Origin: Brachypterus glaber
Taxonomy: Eukaryota > Arthropoda > Insecta > Coleoptera > Kateretidae
NCBI GenBank assembly: GCA_958510825.1
Contig: OY294048.1
Span: forward strand, 24,783,283 to 24,847,282
Length of the DNA stretch: 64,000 bases
Reading direction: 5' to 3'
The translations under genes and the position numbers were made by a program. This document shows, piece after piece, positions 48,369-58,015 of this stretch (positions are counted from its first letter, which is position 1; each line of letters opens with the position of its first letter). The notes beneath the pieces are model-generated. The model had not been told where the DNA came from, did not search any database, and saw nothing but the letters and a program-made list of their open reading frames with translations.

Positions 48369-48543
48369 ATGTTTTACTACGTACAATATACAGACGACGA
48401 ATCCTACCAAACTTTGGAAAGCAAACATTTTAAGAATCAACCTCCAGCCACCCCTCAGGAAGTTAATCTAAATAAAAAATATCTAGTTCTATGGCCAGAG
48501 GAGAATTCGTATGTGTATTATGCCATAATTCTATACATGGCGA
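48369..48543 (+). CDS. First coding exon of a host gene of unknown function (functional copy)
   Basis: The ATG follows a 42-bp intron. The exon runs 175 bp past the point where the nine other copies break, to the donor GCGA-GTAAGT (GT at 48544), phase 1. It encodes MFYYVQYTDDESYQTLESK, then KYLVLWPEENSYVYYAIILY; the YLVLWPE...YYAIIL pattern recalls the small beta-barrel opening found in some chromatin or BEN-type insect proteins, but this is only a resemblance. An alternative donor GTATGT just after GAATTC would put exon 2 out of frame, so the later donor is preferred. Confidence 0.72.
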
Positions 48544-49558
48544 GTAAGTGTTCACTCATGATACTACAGTAAATAAATGAGTTTTTTTGCATGGCTGGGA
48601 CTTAAATGTTATTTTATTCTTTCTTTTGTAAGATTAAACCTACTGTTTTACTCCTGCATCTGTATCATGTTATGCACGATAGCTGTACACTTTCAACTTA
48701 ATATTTGTATGTTAATAAATTTAGCCTTAGCTGTGTTTCTCAGTGCCCACCTTGGGGTCAGTTTCGATAGGCTGCAGCATTATTAATAAGATAATTACTA
48801 TCTTGATTTTAAATTGAACACCCTGTACTTTTTTTTCAAATCATATAATTCCTGAATTCGCACATACTGAAGAATTCCCTTAAAACCAAGAACTCTTTGG
48901 AAAGTTCATTTTTTTCTAGCTTTTATTAACCACGTGTCAATTTTTAGCATTTTTATCCCATTCCATCTTTTAAAAAAATAAAAACCCTTCACATGATTTT
49001 CTATTCAAAAAAGCACCGGGCGCGACTTTTAAGGGGTGGGTCCCAAACAATTGCGTAGGTGCTGGGCACCCTAATAAGCATCCATAACCACAACTTTTAA
49101 CACCTAGCCCCATATAGATTTCGAAGGAAGTGTTTTTCGCTGCACTCTATTGTATATTTCATTGATCCAAAACAAAAGTTGTATATTTTATGGATTCAAA
49201 ATAGAAAAGTTGTATATTTTTTGGAGGTGAGGACCGTTTTTTTTTTTGGTCATTCACTTTTTCGTCGAAGATAAAAGTTGTATTTTTAGGCTAAAAAAAA
49301 GTTATGAATTTTGTATCTTCTCCCCTCCCCCCCGAAACCTCTTCGCTACGGCCCTGATCGTTGCCCCCTCTAGAATTTGGCTCTCTAAAAAAGGTATTCT
49401 TTTAAGAAAAATTGATTGCAGCGCCTCCTATGCATTAAAATAAAAACAATTTTGTTTGTAAAATTATAGGCACTCATGATGGTCACTTGTTGTTTAAATT
49501 TTAAATCAATGATTTTATAATAACAATTTTGAACAATAATTAAGTATTATTTTTTCAG
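48544..49558 (+). other. Intron 1 of the host gene
   Basis: Begins GTAAGTG and ends TATTTTTTCAG. It contains no gene; near 49322-49435 it has a C run and GCAGCGCCTCCTATGCAT, a remnant like the element at 20208-20876. Confidence 0.6.
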
Positions 49559-49672
49559 ATACTTTTGAAATGAAATTTGAAAGAATTAATCGAAAATTCA
49601 AGACCAAAAAAGAAACCGATAAAATATTTGGAGTCGGAAACAGATCCTTCAAATATTTGCTTTCCCATAAAT
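49559..49672 (+). CDS. Second coding exon of the host gene
   Basis: Acceptor TTTTTTCAG, exon of 114 bp, donor GTAAGT. Joined to exon 1 in phase (GCG A + AT ACT), it stays open for 37 more codons: NTFEMKFERINRKFKTKK, then ETDKIFGVGNRSFKYLLSHK. It is basic and may continue a nucleic-acid-binding region, but no domain was recognised. It ends in phase 1. Confidence 0.68.
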
Positions 49673-49717
49673 GTAAGTAAAATAATTTTAGTTTCCTTTA
49701 TTTCTAAATGCAACCTA

Positions 49718-50540
49718 CCCAGGTAGCAAGGGATGTTATATTACAAGAAATTAACATCACTTTTGGGTGTATTTTTAAACTAAATCATAACATCACATAA
49801 TATTGAAAAATAACATGTATATAACATCACATTTGCAACGTAACACGTGTGACGTGACAACCATGTTATTTAAAAACAAATATTTAGCAACGCTGTGAAT
49901 ATATCGCATGTCACATATTAACGTGACTTTCACGTGAATGTCATGTTATTTTGCTTCTCACCGACGTTCGAAGCAAAAAAATCGATATAAGATGATGTTG
50001 ATAGAGTAAATTATTAAAAGGAAATTGTATACACATTATACGATTTCCAGTGGATAGAAGGCTCTGCCGGGCTTCTCAAGATCACGGACACGGATTAAAG
50101 GAATATATTCTCCGCTTAATCTGCAATTTCGTATTTAGAATCTATCTGTTTCAATCTGTGATTGTTTCAATTACTGATTGATTTTAAATCCGATTTTTTC
50201 TATAGGGTTATAGCGTTTTTAATGGTTTTAATTTAGAAAAGGCTAATATCCTAGAGGATATTATTTAAATATTAAAAGATTTAGAAAAAGATAATATCCT
50301 ATAGTATATTATTTAAATATTAAAGTAACAGTAACGGCATCCATAAGATATAACAGGAATGTGGATTTATGATGTCACAAACACGTTATTTTCGGGATGT
50401 CATTGTGTGATGTTATTAGGGGCGGACTTAGGACATCCCCACCATGCTACATTCTTGTTAAATGAGACTACAATCTTAACATCACATGTCACATATTAAC
50501 GTGGCTTTCACGTGAATGTCATGTTATTTTGCTACCTGGG
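49718..50540. mobile_element. Second MITE of the CCCAGGTAGCAA family, reverse orientation
   Basis: 823 bp from CCCAGGTAGCAAGGG to TTTTGCTACCTGGG, flanked by TA on both sides (49716-49717 and 50541-50542). It is the reverse complement of the copy at 47512-48282 and carries a small internal duplication (AAAAAGATAATATCCTATAG near 50283). It lies in intron 2. Confidence 0.9.
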
Positions 50541-50542
50541 TA

Positions 50543-51059
50543 TGGCAGTGAGAAGTTCCCGCCTCTAATCCCGCATTACAAACAAAGGAATATTTTGTGT
50601 TTATCGGAAAAGGGGTCTTATGTGAACGTTTGTGTCACTATTAGTTTTGTTTGTGCCATCTTGGTTCTTGAGATATGAAAATTTCCCCTAAATTTTCCAT
50701 ATTCCCAAATTTGTATTTTGAAAAGAAAAATACTTGGCACTGGGCTTTTATGCTGAAAAAAAATCCCGAGGTCAATGGGTTAAGCCCCAGGGAGGTATAA
50801 ATATGAGAAAATGTGGTATCTTTATCTAGTTTTTACCTTTTCTGACCCAGTCACAGAAGGCAAAAACCTTTTTTTAATTTTTCCGTTTTTTGAGAAAATG
50901 AAAACCTCAATAAAAACGTATTTTTTTCAAATTTTTCCGTTTTTTTGAGAAAATGAAAACCTGTTTTAGTTGTTTAATTTTGCACATCCCTGGATAAAAT
51001 TACCAACTTAAAATTACATATCATATTTGCAGTCAAAGAAAAATTATAGTCTACAACAC
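50543..51059. other. Intron 2 spacer
   Basis: A direct repeat of TTTTTCCGTTTTTTGAGAAA occurs at about 50879 and 50930. No other feature was seen. Confidence 0.5.
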
Positions 51060-51770
51060 GTATAATAATAATAATAATAATATTTATTGAATAAAAAAAT
51101 GTGACACAATAATAAAAAATAAATCAATAAATATGCTACAATACACTTAAATGTATAAAACATTTGTATGTGCAAAAAAAATATAAAATAACATAAAAAA
51201 AAAATATTAAAACGAGGTTGTAAAAATATACCTAACTAATATACTGAATAATGTTATAATAATTAAATAACTTACAAATAAATAAAATTAAACTTAACAG
51301 GTTTTTTTATTTAATGTTTTATACCATTTTACGTTTTTTTTGGTTGAAAAAAAATTGTAATAGTTTTACTGTTTTAGTTGTTTAATTTTGCACATCCCTG
51401 GATAAAATTACCAACTTAAAATTACATATCATATTTGCAGTCAAAGAAAAATTATAGTCTACAACACGTATAATAATAATAATATTTATTGAATAAAAAA
51501 ATGTGACACAATAATAAAAAATAAATCAATAAATATGCTACAATACACTTAAATGTATAAAACATTTGTATGTGCAAAAAAAATATAAAATAACATAACA
51601 AAAAAATATTAAAACGAGGTTGTAAAAATATACCTAACTAATATACTGAATAATGTTATAATTAAATAACTTACAAATAAATAAAATTAAACTTAACAGG
51701 TTTTTTTTATTTAATGTTTTATACCATTTTACGTTTTTTTTGTTACAATTTTTATTTATTTTTTATTTGT
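50961..51770. repeat. 408-bp tandem duplication of the LINE 3' tail region
   Basis: CTGTTTTAGTTGTTTAATTTTGCAC begins at 50961 and again at 51369, and the following 350 bases, including the (AAT)n run and the ATTTAATGTTTTATACC end, repeat with small indels. Confidence 0.88.
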
Positions 51771-51899
51771 ATAAGGTAAGTAACTTAATTTAGGTTGAGA
51801 TAGATTATTGTAAATAGATAGATAGAAGTAAGTATGCTAATACAGAATAGTATTAGAAAAAGAAGAAAAATTTATTATTTTTTAGATCAATTTGATGAG

Positions 51900-52892
51900 C
51901 TACATGCGAGGTAAGCCTAATATATATTTTTTACATAGGTATTTAAATGCAGTATTTGAAGTTACATTTTTTATGTCTTCAGGTAACGAGTTGTAAATTT
52001 TTGGACCTAAGTATGAGCTACTGCGTTGACCTATGGTTTTAAATGTTTTTGGTAAGGTTATTTTATTTGTATTTCTTGTATTTGTAATTTTGATATCCTT
52101 TTTTTTAGAATGCATATATAATAGACTATTTAAATAATATATTTGTTTGCAATCCATTTGTCCAGACAATTTGTACAAATCATCTGACGGATAGGTTCTA
52201 TTTTTTTTGTGCATGATTTTTAATATGTATTTTTGCGTCATTTCTAGGTCCCCAATATACTCTTTATACAAACCTCCCCAACCTAAAATACCATATCGTA
52301 TATGAGAAGCAACTAAAGCATCATAAACCATATTCAGTTGATTATTATTTAATATATATCTTAGGGTTTTAAAGTAAGGAATTAAGTATCTAATTTTTTT
52401 ATTTATATTTTGAATTTGGAGTTCCCACTTTAGATGCTGGTCAATGATAACGCCAAGGAACTTGATTGACTTTGTAACGTTAATTGAAAAGGTTTCTGAT
52501 TTATTTTTAAAGGTAAGTGTATTAAAGGAGGGTAAACTATTGACATAAGATCCAAATGCCATAAACATTTTTTTGTCAATATTTAGTGTTAATAAATTAT
52601 TATCGAACCATTCCTTGATAGAAGTGAAATCACTTTCTATAAGGGTCTTAAGCATTTCAGCTTTATAAAAAAAGGTGGTGTCGTCCGCAAAGCTAATAAT
52701 TTTAGCTAAGGTTTTGATCCTAAAAAGATTATTAATATACAGTAGAAATAGAAGCTGACCTAAAATAGTTCCCTGCGGTACACCATATTTGGGGGTAAGA
52801 GGATCACTTAAATTTTGACCCAGTTTAACAAATTGTTGTCTATCTTTTAGATAGCTCTCTATAAGTTTTAAAACTTTTCCTCTTACACCCAA
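51900..52892 (-). pseudogene. LINE reverse transcriptase, second half
   Basis: Carries the catalytic FADDTTFF box about 70 residues from the frame start, preceded by KYGVPQGTILGQLLFLLYIN. The thumb follows, then a C-terminal region with HIRYGILGWGG. It is out of frame with the part above at about 52890. Together they form one RT that would copy the LINE RNA at a nicked target. Confidence 0.9.
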
Positions 52893-53960
52893 GGATGTTT
52901 AAAAGTTTTTTATGGCATGCAGTATCAAACGCTTTTGCGAGGTCAAGAAATATACTTATTGCAGGTATACCTCTATCAATAGCTTCGTAGATGTCTTGAG
53001 TTAGAGAAATTATAGCTTGCTGCGCCGACTTGCCCTTTTGAAAGCCAAACTGTTTTTCTGAAATTATAAGATATTTTTTTATAAAACTGTCCAATCTGAT
53101 TTTTAATAACGACTCGAAAATTTTTGTGAAGTTTGTGATAAGCGAAATTGGTCTATAATTTATAGGTTCTAAATTATCCCCTTTTTTAAAAATTGGTACA
53201 ACCACGGATGTTTTAAATGCCTTGGGACATGTTCCTGTTTCGAAAATATTATTAATAATCTTAGATAAAGGATATGCAATATTATTAGCGATATTTTTTA
53301 CAGTAGTACTGGTAATACCATCTATGCCAACGGATTTTTTAGTTTTTAATTTTTTAATAGCTAGCTTTATTTCGTTAGGGCTAGTTTGCATAAGAAATAG
53401 TGAATTTGCTATTTGAAGTTTATTTTCTTTTACATTTTTTGGTTTTTTGATTTTTTTGGCTAATATATCACCCATGTTAACATAATGTGTATTAAATATA
53501 TTGCACATCCTTTTTTTATCTGTAACAATTTCATTATTATCACGTATTTTTTTAATTTCATTTTTATTTGTTTTATTGTTTTTTAATTCGTTTATTGTTT
53601 GCCAAATTTCTTTATTATTCTGAGTATTTTCAACCTTGTTTCTATAATAATGATTTTTGGATTTAGTTATTATTTTGTTAAGCCTATTTCTATAGAATTT
53701 ATACTCCTTTTTTATGTTAATATCCTTTGTTAAATAATATTTTTTCAGTATATTATCGCGGTTATTTATAGAGTTTACTATGCCTTGACTTATCCAGGGT
53801 TTACGTTTAATTTTTTTATTTTTAATTTTTTTAAAAATTGTGTTTTCTTCAATTTTTCTTTTAATTAATTTTATAAATGTGTCTGTTTCAGATTCGACAG
53901 TATCTGAGAGTATTTCGTCCCAGTTAATTTTTTGGAGTTCGTAGTTTAATGTTTCATAAT
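52840..53960 (-). pseudogene. LINE linker and reverse transcriptase, first half
   Basis: A lysine-rich linker reads through to the RT fingers. Motifs are SVVVPIFKKGDNLEPINYRP, EKQFGFQKGKSAQQAI and FLDLAKAFDTACHKKLL. The frame is open upstream of the Met at 53508 to about 53960, so that Met is not the true start. Confidence 0.88.
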
Positions 53961-54432
53961 TTATTTGTTTAATGAATTTATTATTTTTTTATTTTGTGTT
54001 TCATTTTTAAAAACCCATTGAAGCGTTACAGGAAAGTGGTCTGTTATATTAGTTTTGACAATAACTGGTAAAACGTACTCTTCAAAGTTTAAGGGGGCCC
54101 TCATAAAAATATGATCAATGCAAGTTCCATTTTCTTTTCTAGTTACACCATTTATTAAAGATTTAAATTTATGCTCTCCCATTATATTTAAATATTCGTT
54201 AGTTAACTTAAAAGGTTTTAAAATATTTATATTAATGTCGCCAGTAAAAATACAAATATCATTTTTAGAAACATTGCTTTTTAAGTAGGAGTCAAGATCA
54301 TCCAAAAAGTTTTCTAAAACAGTACCATGTAATCTGTATACTCCTATAATATTTATTATTCTGTTTTGAAAATGTAATGCAGTTTTTATAATTTTACATT
54401 CGTTTATTTGTTGAATTTGATGTTCATAATAT
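53961..54432 (-). pseudogene. LINE AP-endonuclease, C-terminal fragment
   Basis: Open from 54432 with NIIGVYRLHG, then IFTGDININIL, a GTCIDHIF segment and NITDHFPVTLQW, the late motifs of APE endonucleases (the Asp, Asn and His catalytic set). It ends in an A-rich frameshift near 53985. The 5' edge is the truncation point of the insertion. Confidence 0.85.
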
Positions 54433-54433
54433 T

Positions 54434-54500
54434 TATGGAATAGTCATTCCGCTCTCGCGGGACAAACTTTCCGCTCGCTCGGAATATTGTCTGTTCCATA
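54434..54500. repeat. 67-bp inverted repeat at the LINE 5' junction
   Basis: TATGGAATA...TGTTCCATA ends with ATTCCGCTC and GCTCGGAAT inside. GC-rich against an AT-rich background. Confidence 0.6.
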
Positions 54501-54830
54501 CTAGTTATAGAATATATTATACTCTAAGAAACATAATTGTTTTTTAGGCATTTATGAACATTTTTTTATTAACAAGAGGAACAAGTAAGAACTGTTTGGG
54601 CCTGGAACTCAATAAAATTTCCTGTTACATTTCTACAAAAATTTCTGAACTTTTTGAACAGAATTAGAAAAGATAAAAAGGTAATATTTCATTTATAATC
54701 AACTTTGCCACACTGTTTTGTGGTTTAGTTCAAGGGATTCTATAAGAGAAAACACTTTAGATTTTTTTTTTAATTACAAACAAAAAAAACATTTTATTAG
54801 AAATTTCAAAACAACCCTGTTGAAAACGAC

Positions 54831-54928
54831 GCGTCTGCGTGGGTATAAATAATGCACAAACCGGACTTGAGCGGATGGAATTCACCCGCTCAGGTCCGGT
54901 TTGTGACCCATTTATACCCGCCCAGACC
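54831..54928. repeat. Hairpin related to the 173-bp repeat family
   Basis: GGGTATAAAT pairs with ATTTATACCC and ACAAACCGGAC with GTCCGGTTTGT around ATGGAATT. The outer words resemble 34336-34354. Confidence 0.75.
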
Positions 54929-55026
54929 TGTCATTTTTAATAGGGAAGTTTTTAATTGATAGTATTAAAATAACCCAACCCAACCTGTAGTAAGCAGGCA
55001 GCACAACTAGTCTTTTCTTCTTTTAG

Positions 55027-55089
55027 ATAATCCATATAGAAAACATAGAGGATGAAGATGACTCGGCTCAAAATCTATCCGAGCAGTAA
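55027..55089 (+). CDS. Possible terminal exon of the host gene
   Basis: A pyrimidine-rich tract TTTTCTTCTTTTAG precedes a 63-bp frame that reads IIHIENIEDEDDSAQNLSEQ and stops. This acidic end looks like a real C-terminus. Joined directly to exon 2 the phase would be wrong and would stop earlier, so an exon between them, or a different splice, is needed. Low certainty. Confidence 0.35.
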   Translation: MIHIENIEDEDDSAQNLSEQ

Positions 55090-55103
55090 CAAATTGGATC
55101 AGC

Positions 55104-55310
55104 TAGGGTAAAACCCCCAATTATTGGCACTTTAAGAAATTTTCCACATATATTTCATTATAACTTATGAAATAGGGTAAACCCCCCAATTATTGGTACT
55201 TTAAGAAATTTTCCACATATATTTCATTATATCTTATTAAATAGGGTAAAACCCCCAATTATTGGCACTTTAAGAAATTTTCCACATTTTTCATTATAAC
55301 TTATTAAATA
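55104..55310 (+). repeat. 69-bp tandem repeat, three copies
   Basis: TAGGGTAAAMCCCCCAATTATTGG starts units at 55104, 55173 and 55242; the third is 5 bp shorter. Confidence 0.93.
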
Positions 55311-55451
55311 TTTTATGTTATCAAGAATAAAATATTTTACATAATTTAGTGTTTATTCTAATTTATATATTATATAAAATTTAAACTGATCTTAATAATA
55401 CATATAGAAAATGTATATAAACAAAAATAATTTATTAAATGTTAAGAAATA

Positions 55452-57415
55452 AGGGACCTTTGCTTTTAGCTCAGTTTACTAAATTATAACATTTTATATT
55501 GTAATGGTAGCCCCATACAATTAAACTTGTTTAATTTACCTGTTTGTTATTTCCTAGAACGTCATAGGTATCATTTTTAAGTATTTTGTCTCATATTATG
55601 TTTATGGGGGCTCATGTTTAGGATGGTATTCTCCGAAAGCAGAATTTCTAAACATGCCACAATCGTAGGATCACTAGGAGCACTGTCAATTCTTATTCTA
55701 GGCTTGGATTTCCATAGATATACATTCATTATAAAGATAAACTAAATAAACTTTAATATTTGGTTTTCAAAATTAAACATAACCTCACATGTCAAAAATA
55801 TTTGGTCTACAAACCAAATATATAGCTTCAGGCTTCTGTCGCAAGTGGTGTGCAGGATTTGGCGCATAGATGTCGCTAGTATGCAGATTTCGTAATATTT
55901 TGTAAAAAGATTATTTTAAGATATTTCGGGCTTAGTTTTATTTAGAGCATTTAAAATTGCTTTAAAATGTATTGTAAAACGTATTAAAATAGTATTAGCT
56001 AATTTTGCTTCAGTAAAATTGTTTTTTTTTTAACTTTTGATAAGTTGCTAACTTCATGCAAGGAAATTATATTCTTGATAATTATTGAAATTTAAACAAT
56101 CAAAGTTAATTATAATAATTATTAAACCAGTTTAATGAACCTTTTAATTAAAAACAATTAATTTTCAAAACAAATAAAATTAAGTTTTTAAGATTTGTTT
56201 TTGACAGATCGAAGCTATCTTCAAGGCGGCTTCTTGTTAAAATGGGCGAGGCAGCAAGCCGCAATAAGTAGAAAGTGTCTAAAAACTTTTTAATTAGTGT
56301 ATTTCACTTAATTAAATGAATGTTAATGCTTGGTTTAAGCGTATCCTATAATTTAAGTACAAAATGGATAGATAAAACACTCCTAGGAATAAAAAACCCT
56401 TCTACAAGAAACAAAATTGGAAGCCACCGGTTTGGCGAATAAAACCGGTCGCAGGCCGGGTCGCACGCCGTGTCGCACGCTGAGTCGAACTTAGATCGAT
56501 TGTGTGGTCGTTCGTTGGTTCGTTCGTTTGATACGATTTCTGAGAAGTACCTAATTAGTAGAGATAAAGCTTGGTATCCTGTATAGTTGGTTCTCTGAAT
56601 GTACCACTCCTGTTATTCGTTCTGGTTAGTGGATTCTTGGGGTTCCAATAGTTGGAAATCGTCATATGTCCAAGGTGGGGCACATTTCCTTCTAGTTAAC
56701 TGCTAAGGTAACTCTGTATGGATTTTGAAGGTATTTATCAAGCATAATTGTATTGTTCCATTTGAGATTTCAGGCGAGAAGCCAAATGTTGTCTCCCTTC
56801 ATAGAGCTGTATCATCACCGAATTATTTTGTAATTGCAAATTGATATCGCATAATGTATTTTTTAAATGTTTAATGTTTAAGTATGTCTAAGTTTAATTT
56901 TATGAATAAGTTATACTTATTATTGGCCGGCCTTAACATGAGTTAAATTATTAAAGGTGAAATAGATTTTAAAACTTGTCTGTAGGATCCAAATTTCCAT
57001 TAAAGGAAAACATTTGCTAATTTACTCGCTCTGGGGTAAATATCATTGAATGGTTTGAATGCGGCACGATCCTATGGATAAAAACTACTGTAATATTTTG
57101 TTATCGATCAATATTTATTTTTTTGTCTCACTATTGTTAATAAATCTAATAATTAATTAACTTTTTGTGCATTATTTGTCAATCTATTTTTCAGCTGTGT
57201 TTTGTTTTTATATAAAGCTTATGCCCTCTAATTTGTCTATTTTAGACTGGCGCCCACAAATATAACGACTAGTTATAATCAAAAATTATTAGGAACTCCA
57301 CCCGCGACCCACGCTCTCCAAAAACTTTAGTAGCTCCGTGGTATGCAGCCTTTCTCCTTGGATATTTTATAAATTGTAGGTTACAATTTTTTTTAACACC
57401 AAGGCAAGGGTTACA
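55452..57415 (+). repeat. 5' LTR of element D
   Basis: About 1.96 kb. The first 1.25 kb can be compared with the 3' LTR and agree except for a 125-bp block (55655-55780) that the 3' copy has lost. The first four bases differ from the 3' copy (AGGG for TGTA). A TGGCGCCCACAAA motif lies at 57251, 170 bp before the primer site. Confidence 0.88.
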
Positions 57416-57420
57416 AATTA

Positions 57421-57434
57421 TGGCGCCCAATGTT
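57421..57434 (+). promoter_or_regulatory. Primer-binding site of element D
   Basis: TGGCGCCCAATGTT five bases after GGGTTACA; matches the lysine-type site over its first ten bases. Confidence 0.72.
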
Positions 57435-57770
57435 ATTTTTGGATTTTAGAGTTCAATTTAAAAAAATTTTGATTTTTAAGTTTTGCTTAATTTGTAGTAA
57501 AATTTTTGTTGTTAATTCTCCCTACCCTCCTTCTCCATTATAAGCTTTATACAAGACGGACTATGCTGTGATTGGCTGGTAATGACAAAAATAGTTGTGG
57601 TAAAATTTTTGGTGATACAGCTGTTTTTATTTTTTGGGCATTTTTTGTGTTTGAGTGTATTTGAATAAAATTGGGATATTTTTTTCAAATCGGTATTTGA
57701 TAGACCAGTTACGGTTTATGATTTTTTTTTGTGTTTAAAAGTTTTTTTTTACGGTATAGCCAGCCTCTGT
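57435..57770 (+). other. Leader of element D where gag should begin
   Basis: T-rich, no open frame. In related elements gag would occupy about 1.3 kb before the protease; here protease-linker repeats begin at 57771, so gag is deleted. Confidence 0.6.
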
Positions 57771-58015
57771 AATAATGCGGTTATAAATAGGGTTGGAAGG
57801 CCAGTGCAAAACATTGCTGTTGTTGCAGAAAATAATGATGCGGTTATAAATAGGGTTGAAAGGCCAAAACATTGCTGTTGTTGCAGAAAATAATGAAGCG
57901 GTTATAAATAGGGTTGAAAGGCCAGTGCAAAACATTGATGTTGTTGCAGAAAATAATGACGCGGTTATAAATGGGGTTGAGAGGCCAGTGCAAAACAATG
58001 CTGTTGTTGCAGAAA
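57771..58015 (+). repeat. 63-bp coding tandem repeat upstream of the protease
   Basis: GCGGTTATAAATAGGGTTG units start at 57777, 57840, 57898 and 57961. Three spacings are 63, 58 and 63 bp; the short one shifts the frame. The units encode a 21-residue phrase (QNIDVVAENNDAVINGVERP). Confidence 0.88.

Larger units (their letters stand above)
35471..48508 (+). repeat. Ten-copy tandem array of a 1229-bp unit carrying a gene's 5' end
   Basis: Units start at 35471, 36699, 37928 and then every 1229 bp (one is 1230) to 46532. Each runs from inside the CCAGACAGCA MITE, through a diverged MITE, a 5'UTR region, a 42-43-bp intron and a 47-codon part of a coding exon ending GAGAATTCG. At nine junctions the exon is joined to about 20 filler bases (TTTGGACTTTTTCATTTAAG) and then back to the MITE. 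Copies differ by only a few bases, so amplification is young. The first copy has the intact left half of the MITE and the last has the intact exon, exactly the pattern of a tandem duplication. Confidence 0.95.
51060..54432 (-). mobile_element. 5'-truncated APE-type LINE (CR1/Jockey-like)
   Basis: Minus strand: endonuclease end (54432-53961), linker, reverse transcriptase (53508-51900), 3'UTR ending in an (ATT)n tail near 51061. The 5' half, including ORF1, is absent, as in most LINE copies. Two or three single-base frameshifts make it dead. The 3'UTR with its tail is duplicated. It lies antisense within intron 2 of the host gene. Confidence 0.9.

Noticed and set aside
57241..57265. TGGCGCCCACAAA at 57251 as the true primer-binding site of element D
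   Set aside because: The site at 57421 follows GGGTTACA, which mirrors the LTR start TGTAACC, and fits the primer-site position better; the first is kept as an LTR-internal motif.
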